Positions 24,154 to 32,261 of a DNA stretch of 60,899 bases are shown piece after piece. Under the pieces are notes generated by a model that saw only the letters and a list, made by a program, of their open reading frames with translations, was not told the origin of the DNA and made no database searches. The stretch comes from Streptosporangiales bacterium (GTDB taxonomy: Bacteria; Actinomycetota; Actinomycetes; Streptosporangiales; WHSR01), in contig WHSR01000021.1 of NCBI GenBank assembly GCA_009379995.1, positions 1-60,899 of the forward strand, given 5' to 3'. Both the position numbers and the translations under genes were made by a program. How positions within the stretch are numbered: the stretch's first letter is position 1; each line of letters opens with the position of its first letter.

Positions 24154-25054
24154 CCTCCACCCCCAGCCTGCGGGCCAACGCGCGCAGCAACCCCGGCGCG
24201 TCGGTGACGAGCGCGAGGTCGGCCATGGCCATCATCGGGCAGCTCGGGTCGGTGTTGACCGAGACCACGTGCCGGGGCGTACCGAGCCCGGCGACGTGCT
24301 GGACAGCCCCGGAGATCCCCAGGGTGACGTACAGGTCGGGGTCGACGGTGACACCGGTGGTGCCGATCTGCCGTTCGTGCGGCACCCAGCCCTGGTCGGT
24401 CACCACCCGGGTCGCGCCCGGGGCGGCGCCGAGGGCGGCCGCCACCCGCGCGAGCAGCTCGAAGTCCTCGGCCCCGGACAGACCCGCTCCCCCGGCGAGA
24501 ATCCGCGACGACTCGGCGAGATCCATGGTGGCCGGATCGGCCGGCAGCTCCTCAACCACGTATGGGTCCCTGCTGTCCGGGTCCACGGACAGCTCCAACG
24601 ACGTGACCTCGGCCTCGCCGGACCTCGGCTCGGCCCCGCGCACCCCGGGCTGGAGCGTGGCCAGGTACGGTCCCTCGACCTCGACCTCCTCGACCAGGAG
24701 TCCCCCGCGGCGGGCAACCAGCACCCGCGCCCCGCGGATCTCGGTGGCGCCGGCGAGCAGCGGCCGGCCCAGTTCGGCGGCGAGCCGCGGGGCGAGGTCG
24801 CGGCCGTCGGGCGAGGCGGGAAGCAGAACCGCGCCGTACGGCGCCAGCGCCGGGGCGAGCACCGCCGCCCAGGCGCGGAACGCGGGCGCGCCGAGTTCGG
24901 CGGTGAGTACGCGGACGGCCGGCAGCTCCGGGGCCGCCTTGGCGACGCCTGAACCGGCGAGCAACGCGACACCGCCCGCCTCCGCGACCGCCTCGTCGGC
25001 GCCGACGGGCAGCATGCCGCCGCGTACCGGCACCACAGCTATCGACTCACTCAT
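24146..25054 (-). CDS. Mycofactocin-locus electron transfer flavoprotein, alpha subunit
   Basis: A 302-aa ETF-alpha. The C-terminal FAD-binding domain is clear: QIGTTGVTVDPDLYVTLGISGAVQHVAGL followed by VVSVNTDPSCPMMAMADLALVTD. The N-terminal half is a diverged ETF domain I. The ATG at 25054 lies 5 bp after the OYE1 stop. It forms the heterodimer with the beta subunit encoded three genes downstream; placing the dehydrogenase and ferredoxin genes between the two ETF subunits is a slightly unusual order. Confidence 0.87.
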   Translation of the reverse strand: MSESIAVVPVRGGMLPVGADEAVAEAGGVALLAGSGVAKAAPELPAVRVLTAELGAPAFRAWAAVLAPALAPYGAVLLPASPDGRDLAPRLAAELGRPLLAGATEIRGARVLVARRGGLLVEEVEVEGPYLATLQPGVRGAEPRSGEAEVTSLELSVDPDSRDPYVVEELPADPATMDLAESSRILAGGAGLSGAEDFELLARVAAALGAAPGATRVVTDQGWVPHERQIGTTGVTVDPDLYVTLGISGAVQHVAGLGTPRHVVSVNTDPSCPMMAMADLALVTDAPGLLRALARRLGVEDG

Positions 25055-25059
25055 GGTCC

Positions 25060-27024
25060 TCAAAGGCTGGCACCTATCCGGTCGCCCTCGATAACCGCGG
25101 CGTGTGCCCGGCGCGGCGCCACGCAGTCGCCGATCCGGTGCACCCGGTACGGGCCGTCCTGTCTCAGCGAGAAGTACAGGGCGTCGTTGGGCGCGGCCGG
25201 GACGGCCAGCACTATCCAGTCGGCGGGGTAGGCGGTCATCTGCCCCGTCGGGTGGTGGAGCACCTGGAGTCCGGTCTCGTCCAGCCCCATGGCAACGCTG
25301 TCGGTGGTCTGCACGATGCCCTTCTCGGCGGCGCGGACGTTCCAGTACTCCAGATCGAGGGTGACGCCGAGGTCCTGGCCGACGACCATGCCGGGGGTCA
25401 GCACCTCGACCTCGCACCCCCGGTCGGCGAGCAGCTCGGCCACGCTCGTGGCCTGGTGGAACCCGAGTTCGTCGACCACCAGCACCCGCCCGCTCGGCGC
25501 CGCGGCCCCCGTGACGACCTCGGTGATGTCGGCGAGGCGGGGTGCGCCGCCCGGCACCCCCTCGGGCACCCAGTGCGGCGGGGCAGGGACGCTCCCGGTC
25601 GCGACGACCACGGCATCCGGACCGTACTCGCCGATCACCTCCGGGGAGGCGGTGACGCGGTAGCGGACATCGACCCCCAGTCGCCGACATTCCGCTACCT
25701 GGTTGCGGACCAGGTCGCCGAACTCCGCCCGGTTCGGCACGCTGGCGGCGAGCCGCGCCCCGCCGCCGGGCACGTCCGTCTGCTCCAGGACGGTGACCCG
25801 GTGCCCCCGTTCGGCGGCGGAGATCGCGGCCTGCAGGCCGCCCGGCCCGGCGCCGACGACCAGCACGTTCCTGACCCGGTCGGGCGCCGGCGGCCGGGGC
25901 AGCGCCTCCCGGCCGGTGTGTGGGTTCTCGATGCAGCCGAGCCAGCGGTTCAGCCCCATGCGGCCGACGCATTCCTGGTTGCAGGACAGGCACAGCCGGA
26001 TCGCGTCGGCGTCGCCGCGCCGGGCCTTGGCGGCGAAGTCGGGGTCGGCGATCTGTCCCCGGACGACGCCGACGAGATCGCAGTGTCCCTCGTCGAGGGC
26101 GTGTTCGGCCTGCAGTGGGTCCTTGAACCGACCAACGCCCACCACCGGCAGCTCGACGGCCTTGCGCAGCGCCGAGGGGATGAACAGGGCGTATCCCGGA
26201 GGCACGTGCATCGACGCCTCGATCATGAACAGGGTGGCGGTGGCGACCCCGATGGAGGTGTTGAGGTAGTCGACGAGCCCGGCGCGCTCCACCATGCGCG
26301 CGACCTCGACGGCCTCGTCGATGGTGGTCCCCCCGTCGACCAGCTCGTCGCCGCACAGCCGGACGCCGAGCGCCAGATCCCGGCCGATCGCCTCCCGTAC
26401 CGCGGCGACGATCTCCAGCAGGATGCGGGCCCGGTTCTCCAACGACCCGCCGTAGGAGTCGGCACGCCGGTTCGTCGCCCGGGACAGGAACTGCCGCACG
26501 ATCGAGGAGTGCGAGCACTGCAGCTCGATGCCGTCGAAACCGCCCCTCCGACAGTGCTCGGCCACCCGTGCGTAGGAGGCGACGATCTCCGCGATCTCGC
26601 CGGACTCGACCTCCTTGGGCACCTCCCGGAACAGCGGGTCGGCCAGCGGCGAGGGCGCCCAGGCCGGCAGCCTGGAGTACATACCGCTGCCCTGGCCGCC
26701 GTTGTGGTTGATCTGGGCGAAGATCGGTGTCCCGTGCCGGTGCACCGCCTCGGTGATGCGCCGGTACCCCGGCACCGCCTCGGGGTGGAAGCCGTGGATG
26801 AGCTTCTCGTACGGCCAGTCCGTCGGGTGGGTGGAATGCTCCTCGGTGATGATCAGCCCGGCGCCGCCGGCGGCCCGAGCCGCGTAGTAGGCGGCGTGTT
26901 GCTCGGTGGGCAGGCCGTCCTCGGCGTAGTTCGTCAGGTGCGCGCAGAACACCACCCGGTTGCGGGCGACGACCGGACCGATCCGCACTGGTGAGAACAG
27001 GTACCGGTACCGACTCATGCTCAT
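25060..27024 (-). CDS. Mycofactocin-system FadH/OYE-family oxidoreductase 1
   Basis: A 654-aa two-part flavoprotein. Residues ~1-335 form an Old-Yellow-Enzyme TIM barrel that binds FMN, with FCAHLTNYAEDGLPTEQHAAYY near the start and GVGRFKDP near its end. A 4Fe-4S site follows (Cys345, Cys348, Cys352 and a later Cys). The C-terminal FAD/NAD(P) domain starts at VLVVGAGPGGLQAAI. This is the 2,4-dienoyl-CoA reductase/trimethylamine dehydrogenase plan. The substrate is unknown; the association with mycofactocin loci is established. The ATG at 27024 overlaps the OYE2 stop (ATGA). Confidence 0.87.
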   Translation of the reverse strand: MSMSRYRYLFSPVRIGPVVARNRVVFCAHLTNYAEDGLPTEQHAAYYAARAAGGAGLIITEEHSTHPTDWPYEKLIHGFHPEAVPGYRRITEAVHRHGTPIFAQINHNGGQGSGMYSRLPAWAPSPLADPLFREVPKEVESGEIAEIVASYARVAEHCRRGGFDGIELQCSHSSIVRQFLSRATNRRADSYGGSLENRARILLEIVAAVREAIGRDLALGVRLCGDELVDGGTTIDEAVEVARMVERAGLVDYLNTSIGVATATLFMIEASMHVPPGYALFIPSALRKAVELPVVGVGRFKDPLQAEHALDEGHCDLVGVVRGQIADPDFAAKARRGDADAIRLCLSCNQECVGRMGLNRWLGCIENPHTGREALPRPPAPDRVRNVLVVGAGPGGLQAAISAAERGHRVTVLEQTDVPGGGARLAASVPNRAEFGDLVRNQVAECRRLGVDVRYRVTASPEVIGEYGPDAVVVATGSVPAPPHWVPEGVPGGAPRLADITEVVTGAAAPSGRVLVVDELGFHQATSVAELLADRGCEVEVLTPGMVVGQDLGVTLDLEYWNVRAAEKGIVQTTDSVAMGLDETGLQVLHHPTGQMTAYPADWIVLAVPAAPNDALYFSLRQDGPYRVHRIGDCVAPRRAHAAVIEGDRIGASL

Positions 27025-28985
27025 GATATACCCGTGCCCACCAGGTCCAGGGCGGCCCGGCGGCCCTCCAGGACCGCCTCGTACACGGTACGGGGCGCGA
27101 CGGCGTCCCCGGCCCGCGGAGCCTCGGGCGCCTCCCGCCACAGCGCGTCGTCGGGCAGCCGGTAGCCGGCGTCCACCAGAAGGTCGGCCTTGACCTCACG
27201 CGGCTCGCCGGTGAACCGGTCCTGGACCTCGGCCGCGCCTGGGGTGACCCGCGTCAGCACCGACCGCTTCTCCAGGCGCACTCCGGCCTGCAGCAGCCGG
27301 GTGCTCGCGGCCGCCAGGTCCCCGCTGCGGGCCAGCTCGGTGCCTACGAGCAGGTCGGGGGTGATCAGCGCCACCTCCCGTCCGTGCCCGGCGAGCAGCT
27401 CGGCGACGCTGATGCCCACCGGGCCGCCGATCGGGTCCCATACCGCGACCGGTCCGGGCGGCAGCTCGCCTCGAGGCGTGCTCAGCACCTGCTCAGCGGT
27501 GCGGACGTCCGCGCCCTCCTCGGTCGTGTACGTGGGCCGTCCGGCCCGCGAACCCGTGCACAGAACCACCGGCCCGGGGTGCGCCCGAACGTCGTCGGCG
27601 ATGATCTCCCGGCCGCACGCGATGGTCACGCCGAGCCGTCGGCACTCGGCCTCCAGCCAGTCGGCCAGCAGGGCGAGGCGCTCCCGTCCCCCGCCCGCCG
27701 CTGCCGTGCACAGCCGTCCGCCGAGACGCGCAGCCCGCTCGGCGACCGTCACCCGATGGCCGGCGAGCGCCGCGACCCGGGCCGTCTCGAGGCCGCTCGG
27801 GCCGCCGCCGACGACGAGGACGTCGGCCGGCGCGCGGATCGACCCGGAGAGAACCGGCGGATCCTCCGTCTCGTGCCCGCTCGACGGCTCACCGACGCAG
27901 CTCACGATCGGGTTGCGCGCGTCGCGGACCTGACAGGTCTGGTTGCACAGGATGCAGGGTCGGATCCGCTCGGCCTCGCCGCGGGACAGCTTGTCGACCA
28001 GGTCGGGATCCGCGATCTGGGCGCGGGTCATCTCGACGGCGTCCGCCGTGCCGTCGGCCACTATCCGCTCGGCCAGGTCGGCGTCCACTATCGAGCCCTG
28101 CGCCACCACCGCGACGCCGTCCGGCACCGCCCCGCGGACCAGCCGGGTCGTCTCCAGGTTGAAGCCGGGCGGGGTGTGCCCGTCCGGCCGCGTCGCCCAG
28201 GTGGTGAAGATCGAGCCCCGGACGACGGCTATGTAGTCGACGTGCGGCGCGAGCCCGGCCGCGATCTCCGCGCCCTGCTCGGGCACGATGCCGGCCCACG
28301 GTGCCATCTCGTCGCAGCACAGCCGCAGGCCGACGATCGCCTCGCCGGCCGCCGCGCGGGTCGCCGCGAGCACCTCGCGGGCGAACCGGAGCCGATCCTC
28401 GCCGTAGCCGTCCCCGCGGTGGTTGGTCAGCCCGGACAGGAACTGCCGCACCAGGCTGTGTTGGCCGGCGTTGACCTCGACGCCGTCGAGGCCGGCGGCC
28501 ACCGCCAGCCGGGTCGCCGCGGCGAAGCCGTCGACGACCGCCGCGACGTCCTCGTCCTCCATGGCCTTGGGCACCTCGCGGCCCGCCGGTTCCGGGACGT
28601 TGGACGGTGCCCACAACGCCGCCTGCGAGTAGGCGGACGAGCCCTGCCCGCCGGCGTGGCCGAGGGAGGCGAGCGCGAGCGCCCCCTCCTCGTGGCAGGC
28701 GGCGGCCACCGCCGCCCACCCGCCGGCGGACCCGGAGGCGCCCGGGCCGGCCAGCGGGGCGCGCTCGTACGGCCAGTCCGAGTCGTGCACCGACGCGGTC
28801 TCGACGACGATCACGCCGGCGCCGCCCGCGGCGCGGCGGCGGTAGTACGCGACGTGGCGATCGGAAACCGTCCGGCGACGTCCGAGGTTGGTCTCGTGTG
28901 GTCCGAACATCACCCGGTTGCGGGCCGTTCGGCCGCGCAACTGCCAGGCGGTCAGCAGGGTCGCGGCGGGCGCGAGGTCACTCAT
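27021..28985 (-). CDS. Mycofactocin-system FadH/OYE-family oxidoreductase 2
   Basis: A 654-aa paralog of the adjacent OYE1 with the same order: FMN barrel (VMFGPHETNLG, LASLGHAGGQGS, FLSGLTNHRGDGYGEDR), iron-sulfur cysteines (Cys344, Cys347, Cys351 and a later Cys) and a C-terminal dinucleotide domain beginning VLVVGGGPSGLETARV. The start ATG at 28985 lies inside the 3' end of mftC (8-base overlap, ATGAGTGA). The pair may act on different enoate-type substrates or hand electrons to ETF; neither is shown by sequence. Confidence 0.87.
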   Translation of the reverse strand: MSDLAPAATLLTAWQLRGRTARNRVMFGPHETNLGRRRTVSDRHVAYYRRRAAGGAGVIVVETASVHDSDWPYERAPLAGPGASGSAGGWAAVAAACHEEGALALASLGHAGGQGSSAYSQAALWAPSNVPEPAGREVPKAMEDEDVAAVVDGFAAATRLAVAAGLDGVEVNAGQHSLVRQFLSGLTNHRGDGYGEDRLRFAREVLAATRAAAGEAIVGLRLCCDEMAPWAGIVPEQGAEIAAGLAPHVDYIAVVRGSIFTTWATRPDGHTPPGFNLETTRLVRGAVPDGVAVVAQGSIVDADLAERIVADGTADAVEMTRAQIADPDLVDKLSRGEAERIRPCILCNQTCQVRDARNPIVSCVGEPSSGHETEDPPVLSGSIRAPADVLVVGGGPSGLETARVAALAGHRVTVAERAARLGGRLCTAAAGGGRERLALLADWLEAECRRLGVTIACGREIIADDVRAHPGPVVLCTGSRAGRPTYTTEEGADVRTAEQVLSTPRGELPPGPVAVWDPIGGPVGISVAELLAGHGREVALITPDLLVGTELARSGDLAAASTRLLQAGVRLEKRSVLTRVTPGAAEVQDRFTGEPREVKADLLVDAGYRLPDDALWREAPEAPRAGDAVAPRTVYEAVLEGRRAALDLVGTGIS

Positions 28986-30105
28986 GTCGCCGGGTGAGTT
29001 CGACGAACACTGGGCCTCGCGAGTGGCCGGGCCCCGGCGACGGCCGCTCTTCGGCTCCGACACCGGCGAGGGCCCGCTCGCCGTGCCCGAACACGCACTC
29101 GGGGTCGGGCCCGTCCAGCGGCAGCCCGGTGAAGAACTTCGCGGCCATGCAACCGCCCTGGCACGCGTCGTACATGCCGCAGGACGAGCAGGCGCCCGCG
29201 CTCGCCGGCTCGCGCAGCTCGGTGAACAGCGCCGACTCCCGCCACACCCGGGTGAAGCCGCCGGCCTCGCGTACGTTGCCCGCCTTGAACCGGTCGTGCA
29301 GCACGAACGGGCAGGCGTAGACGTCGCCGACCGGGTCGATCAGGCACACCACACGTCCGGCGCCGCACAGGTTGAGCCCCGGCAGCGGCGCGCCCAGCGC
29401 GGACAGATGGAAGAACGAGTCGCCGGTCAGCACGTCCGGGCGGTCGAGCAGCCAGAAGTAGATCTGCCGCTGCTGCTCCTGGGTCGGGTGCAGCTCGTCC
29501 CAGGTGTCGGCGCCCCGGCCGGACGGACGCAGCCGGGTGATCCGCAGCTGTGCCCGGTAGTCGTCGGCCAGCGCCTTGAGGGCGTCGAGCTGGTCCACGT
29601 TGTGCCGGGTCATCACCACGCTGATCTTGAAGCCGGCGAACCCGGCCTCGGCGAGGTTGTCCATCGCCCGCCGTGCGGTGGCGAACGAGCCGGCGCCGCG
29701 TACGTGGTCGTTGCTCGCCGCGTCGACGCCGTCGATGCTGACCTGGACGTCCACGTAGTCCATGGCCGCGATGCGGTGCGCCACCGCCCGATCGATACGG
29801 ACCCCGTTCGTGGAGAACTTGACCCCGACGTCGTGGCCGACGGCGTAGTCGAGCAGCTCGAAGAAGTCGGGCCGTACTGTGGGCTCGCCGCCGCCCACGT
29901 TGACGTAGAAGACCTGCATCGCCTGCAGCTCGTCGATCACCCGCTTCGCCTCGTCGGTGTCCAGCTCGCGTGGGTCACGCCGGCCGGAGGAGGAAAGGCA
30001 GTGGACGCAGGCGAGGTTGCAGGCGTAGGTCAGCTCCCAGGTGAGGCAGATGGGGGCGGACAGGCCCGTCTTGAAGTGCTCGACAAGTCGCTCACTCGCG
30101 GCCAT
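28978..30105 (-). CDS. mftC: Mycofactocin radical SAM maturase MftC
   Basis: A 375-aa radical SAM/SPASM enzyme. The SAM-cleaving cluster motif C-x3-C-x2-C is C29NLACVHC36. GGGEPTVRPDFF follows, and two auxiliary clusters are ligated by cysteines in CGAGRVVC, YACPFVL and CSSCGMYDACQGGC. MftC oxidatively decarboxylates the C-terminal Tyr of MftA and cross-links it to Val. The C-terminal ~25 residues (GVGAEERPSPGP...) extend past the SPASM domain and overlap the next gene. It overlaps mftB by 14 bases. Confidence 0.95.
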   Translation of the reverse strand: MAASERLVEHFKTGLSAPICLTWELTYACNLACVHCLSSSGRRDPRELDTDEAKRVIDELQAMQVFYVNVGGGEPTVRPDFFELLDYAVGHDVGVKFSTNGVRIDRAVAHRIAAMDYVDVQVSIDGVDAASNDHVRGAGSFATARRAMDNLAEAGFAGFKISVVMTRHNVDQLDALKALADDYRAQLRITRLRPSGRGADTWDELHPTQEQQRQIYFWLLDRPDVLTGDSFFHLSALGAPLPGLNLCGAGRVVCLIDPVGDVYACPFVLHDRFKAGNVREAGGFTRVWRESALFTELREPASAGACSSCGMYDACQGGCMAAKFFTGLPLDGPDPECVFGHGERALAGVGAEERPSPGPGHSRGPVFVELTRRHE

Positions 30106-30361
30106 CTATGACCTCCGATTCCGCCAAGGCGGCCAGGGCTCGTTCGTACTGCGGCCATTCCCGTTCCGGAACGGCCAGCGAGCGCAGCGCGGCGCGGGCG
30201 CTCGGGTGATGCTCCAGGGCTCGGACGACCTCCACCATCCGCGCGGTCTTCAGGAACGTCAGCCGCCTGTTGCCGAAGTGGTAGGCGAGCGCCCCGAAGG
30301 GTTCCGGCCGCAGCGCCACCTTGGGGTTCAGCCGGTACGGTCGCTCGGCGTCGAAGGACAT
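30092..30361 (-). CDS. mftB: Mycofactocin precursor-binding chaperone MftB
   Basis: An 89-aa PqqD-like RiPP recognition element. Its sequence has YRLNPKVALRPEPFGALAYHFGNRRLTFLK, the MftB signature of a short beta sheet plus winged helix, and a C-terminal helical half. It should bind the MftA leader and present it to MftC. The ATG at 30361 begins the leftward ten-gene operon. mftA is not immediately upstream as is usual; a divergent SDR gene starts 156 bp away. Confidence 0.92.
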   Translation of the reverse strand: MSFDAERPYRLNPKVALRPEPFGALAYHFGNRRLTFLKTARMVEVVRALEHHPSARAALRSLAVPEREWPQYERALAALAESEVIDGRE

Positions 30362-30440
30362 GACGCTTCAGCCGACCCTTCCCTTACTGTCCGTGCATAC
30401 GATGCCATTCTCGGGGTGCGCGCCCCGAGCGCACCAGACC

Positions 30441-30459
30441 ATGTCTCGATCTCAGACAT
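30441..30459. promoter_or_regulatory. Inverted repeat in the mftB/SDR divergent promoter
   Basis: ATGTCT (30441-30446), CGATCTC, then AGACAT (30454-30459): a perfect 6-bp dyad with 7-bp spacer, centred between divergent mftB and the SDR gene. It is a good size and place for a MarR-family operator (the MarR gene is next to the SDR). The core CTCGATC recurs upstream of marR and of mftA. Confidence 0.45.
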
Positions 30460-30517
30460 AATCATTTACTCTCGTCAGTCCCGATGTCTACTGTCCTGCG
30501 CCACGTAGGGTGATCAC

Positions 30518-31354
30518 ATGGGCCGCCTGGACGGCAGGGTCGCGTTCGTCACCGGGGCCGCACGGGGGCAGGGCCGTTCGCACGCGGTACGGCTCGCCGA
30601 GGACGGCGCGGACATCATCGCCGTCGATCTGTGCCGGCAGGTCGACAGCGTGCGGCCGTTCTACCGGATGCCGACGACGGCCGACCTCGCCGAGACGGCC
30701 CGACTGGTCGAGGACCTCGACCGGCGTGTCGTGGCCCGGCAGGCCGACGTACGCGAGTACGACCAGCTCGAGTCGGCCCTCGGCGCCGGACTCGCCGAGC
30801 TCGGCGGCCTCGACATCGTCTGCGCCAACGCCGGCATCTTCACCTACGGCGTGGCCTGGGAGATCGACGAGCAGACGTGGCGCGACGTGATCGACATCAA
30901 CCTGACCGGCGTGTGGCACACCGTCAAGGCGGCCGTGCCGCCGATGATCCAGCGAGGCCGGAGCGGCGCCATCGTCATCACCAGCTCGACCGCGGGCCTC
31001 AAGGGCCTGACCAACATTGCCCACTACGTGGCCAGCAAGCATGCGGTGGTGGGCCTCATGCGGACGCTGGCGAACGAGCTGGCGCCGTACCGCATCAGGG
31101 TCAACACGGTGCACCCGACCACCGTCGACACCGACATGATCCAAAACGAGGCGACCTACCGCCTCTTCCTCCCCGATCACCCGGACCCGACACGGGAAGA
31201 AGCCGCCGAGGCCTTCCAGACGACCAACGCCCTGCCCGTTCCCTGGGTGGAGCCGCGGGACATCAGCAACGCGATCGCCTGGCTGGTCTCCGACGAGGCG
31301 CGCTACGTCACCGGGGTGGCGCTGCCGGTGGACGCGGGCTCGACGGTCATCTGA
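30518..31354 (+). CDS. Mycofactocin-coupled SDR-family oxidoreductase
   Basis: A 278-aa short-chain dehydrogenase. NAD motif TGAARGQGRSHAVRLAEDGAD is at residues 12-32 and NAGIFTYG lies in the middle. The catalytic Ser is in ITSSTAGLKG and Tyr-Lys in HYVASKHA. The insert after VDLCRQVDSVRPFYRMPTT is typical of the mycofactocin-associated SDR subfamily that holds NAD(H) tightly. It ends ...TGVALPVDAGSTVI. GTAGGGTG precedes the ATG. It is followed by the MarR gene on the same strand, 94 bp apart. The alcohol or carbonyl substrate is unknown. Confidence 0.9.
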   Translation: MGRLDGRVAFVTGAARGQGRSHAVRLAEDGADIIAVDLCRQVDSVRPFYRMPTTADLAETARLVEDLDRRVVARQADVREYDQLESALGAGLAELGGLDIVCANAGIFTYGVAWEIDEQTWRDVIDINLTGVWHTVKAAVPPMIQRGRSGAIVITSSTAGLKGLTNIAHYVASKHAVVGLMRTLANELAPYRIRVNTVHPTTVDTDMIQNEATYRLFLPDHPDPTREEAAEAFQTTNALPVPWVEPRDISNAIAWLVSDEARYVTGVALPVDAGSTVI

Positions 31355-31448
31355 CGGCGTAAACGGGAACCGAAACCCAGATGAACGGGCACCCGAAAAC
31401 CGCTGCCGTGCGCTACATTAAGGCGAACCTCGATCCGATGTTGGATAT

Positions 31449-31991
31449 ATGAACTCTCCTGGCCGACCGGCGCGGACGCGAGCCCAGACGCTCCTGTCGA
31501 TCGATCGATCGCTGCGGGAGATCGCCTATCGGTCGGGGATGCGGGCGATTCACGAGCTGCTGCTGCGGCACGCTGGCGTGTCGCTGCAACCATCCAGCTA
31601 CCGGCTGCTCATGGTGCTGGACGAGATCCGGCCGACCCCGCTGGGTGACCTGGCCGACTCGCTGGCGATGAGCCTGCCGATGGCCAGCAGGATGGTGCGT
31701 GAGCTCGAGGGCGAGGGGTTAGTGACGCGCCGGAACACCGAGTCCGACCGCAGGGTCACCATGGTCGACCTGACCGCGGCCGGTGAGCGGGCGGTCGAGC
31801 GGATGGTGCAGGCCGGTATCTCGGTGACCGGCGACGTCGTCGCTTCGTGGTCGGCTGCCGACCTCGCGGTCCTGGACGAACTACTCGCCCGGTGGACGAC
31901 GGACATCGTACGTTACACCGACGGGCTGGTCGCGGACCGCAGGCCGGTATCCCGGCGGATGACCCGTCGGATGACCCGTCGGCCTCAGTAG
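31449..31991 (+). CDS. MarR-family transcriptional regulator
   Basis: A 180-aa winged-helix regulator. DNA-binding segment LGDLADSLAMSLPMASRMVRELEGEGLVTRRNTESDRRVTMVDLTAAG spans roughly residues 62-112 with the wing DRR motif. It sits between the SDR gene and mftA, where canonical loci carry a TetR-type mftR, so it is the likely local regulator of mycofactocin genes. Its last codons (RRMTRRMTRR) are a 12-bp tandem duplication. Its 3' end overlaps the convergent mftA end by 7 bases. Confidence 0.85.
   Translation: MNSPGRPARTRAQTLLSIDRSLREIAYRSGMRAIHELLLRHAGVSLQPSSYRLLMVLDEIRPTPLGDLADSLAMSLPMASRMVRELEGEGLVTRRNTESDRRVTMVDLTAAGERAVERMVQAGISVTGDVVASWSAADLAVLDELLARWTTDIVRYTDGLVADRRPVSRRMTRRMTRRPQ
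31956..31979 (+). repeat. 12-bp tandem duplication at the marR 3' end
   Basis: CGGATGACCCGT occurs twice in direct tandem, adding one RMTR unit to the MarR C-terminus just before the region shared with the mftA 3' end. It keeps the frame. Confidence 0.9.
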
Positions 31992-32104
31992 ACGCCACAC
32001 ATCCCGTCGATCGAAACCTCCTCGACGAGCAGGTCGTCGAGGACCTCGGTGCTCTCCTCGCGCCCGGCCGGCGCTTCGGCTTCTCGCTCGGGTGTGGCCA
32101 CCAT
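31985..32104 (-). CDS. mftA: Mycofactocin precursor peptide MftA
   Basis: A 39-aa ribosomal precursor ending VSIDGMCGVY, the MftA C-terminal signature. The last two residues (Val-Tyr) become the cofactor core after MftC decarboxylates and cross-links them and MftE releases them. The leader is acidic (ESTEVLDDLLVEE). The ATG at 32104 follows AGGAGG by three bases. Unlike canonical loci it is separated from mftB by ~1.6 kb of rightward genes, and its last codons overlap the convergent MarR gene. It has its own promoter region shared with the rightward dehydrogenase gene (32105-32261). Confidence 0.95.
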   Translation of the reverse strand: MVATPEREAEAPAGREESTEVLDDLLVEEVSIDGMCGVY

Positions 32105-32170
32105 GAACCTCCTGACGCTGTCCCTCGTCCAGGTCCTCGTCCACCGTGCGCCGCGGCGCCCGGAGACGTC

Positions 32171-32185
32171 AAGTCTCGATCCGAC
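32171..32185. promoter_or_regulatory. Candidate shared operator half in the mftA/ADH promoter region
   Basis: AAGTCTCGATCCGAC contains the 10-mer CTCGATCCGA, also present at 31429-31438 upstream of marR, and similar to CTCGATCTCA at 30444-30453 upstream of mftB/SDR. Three promoter regions of one locus sharing the core suggests a common regulator. It is short, so chance remains possible. Confidence 0.35.
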
Positions 32186-32261
32186 CCCTTGCACTCTCCC
32201 GTTCTGGCCGGCACGGTGCTATCAACTGAATACGGGGTCGTCACGATCACCGGGAGGACAC

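Noticed and set aside
24146..27199. 1017-codon minus-strand frame
   Set aside because: Only its last 302 codons (ETF alpha) are real; the rest is a shadow of the OYE1 gene in another frame.
31449..31991. Calling the MarR gene mftR
   Set aside because: Canonical MftR is TetR-type; this protein is a MarR winged helix, so only a functional analogy is possible.
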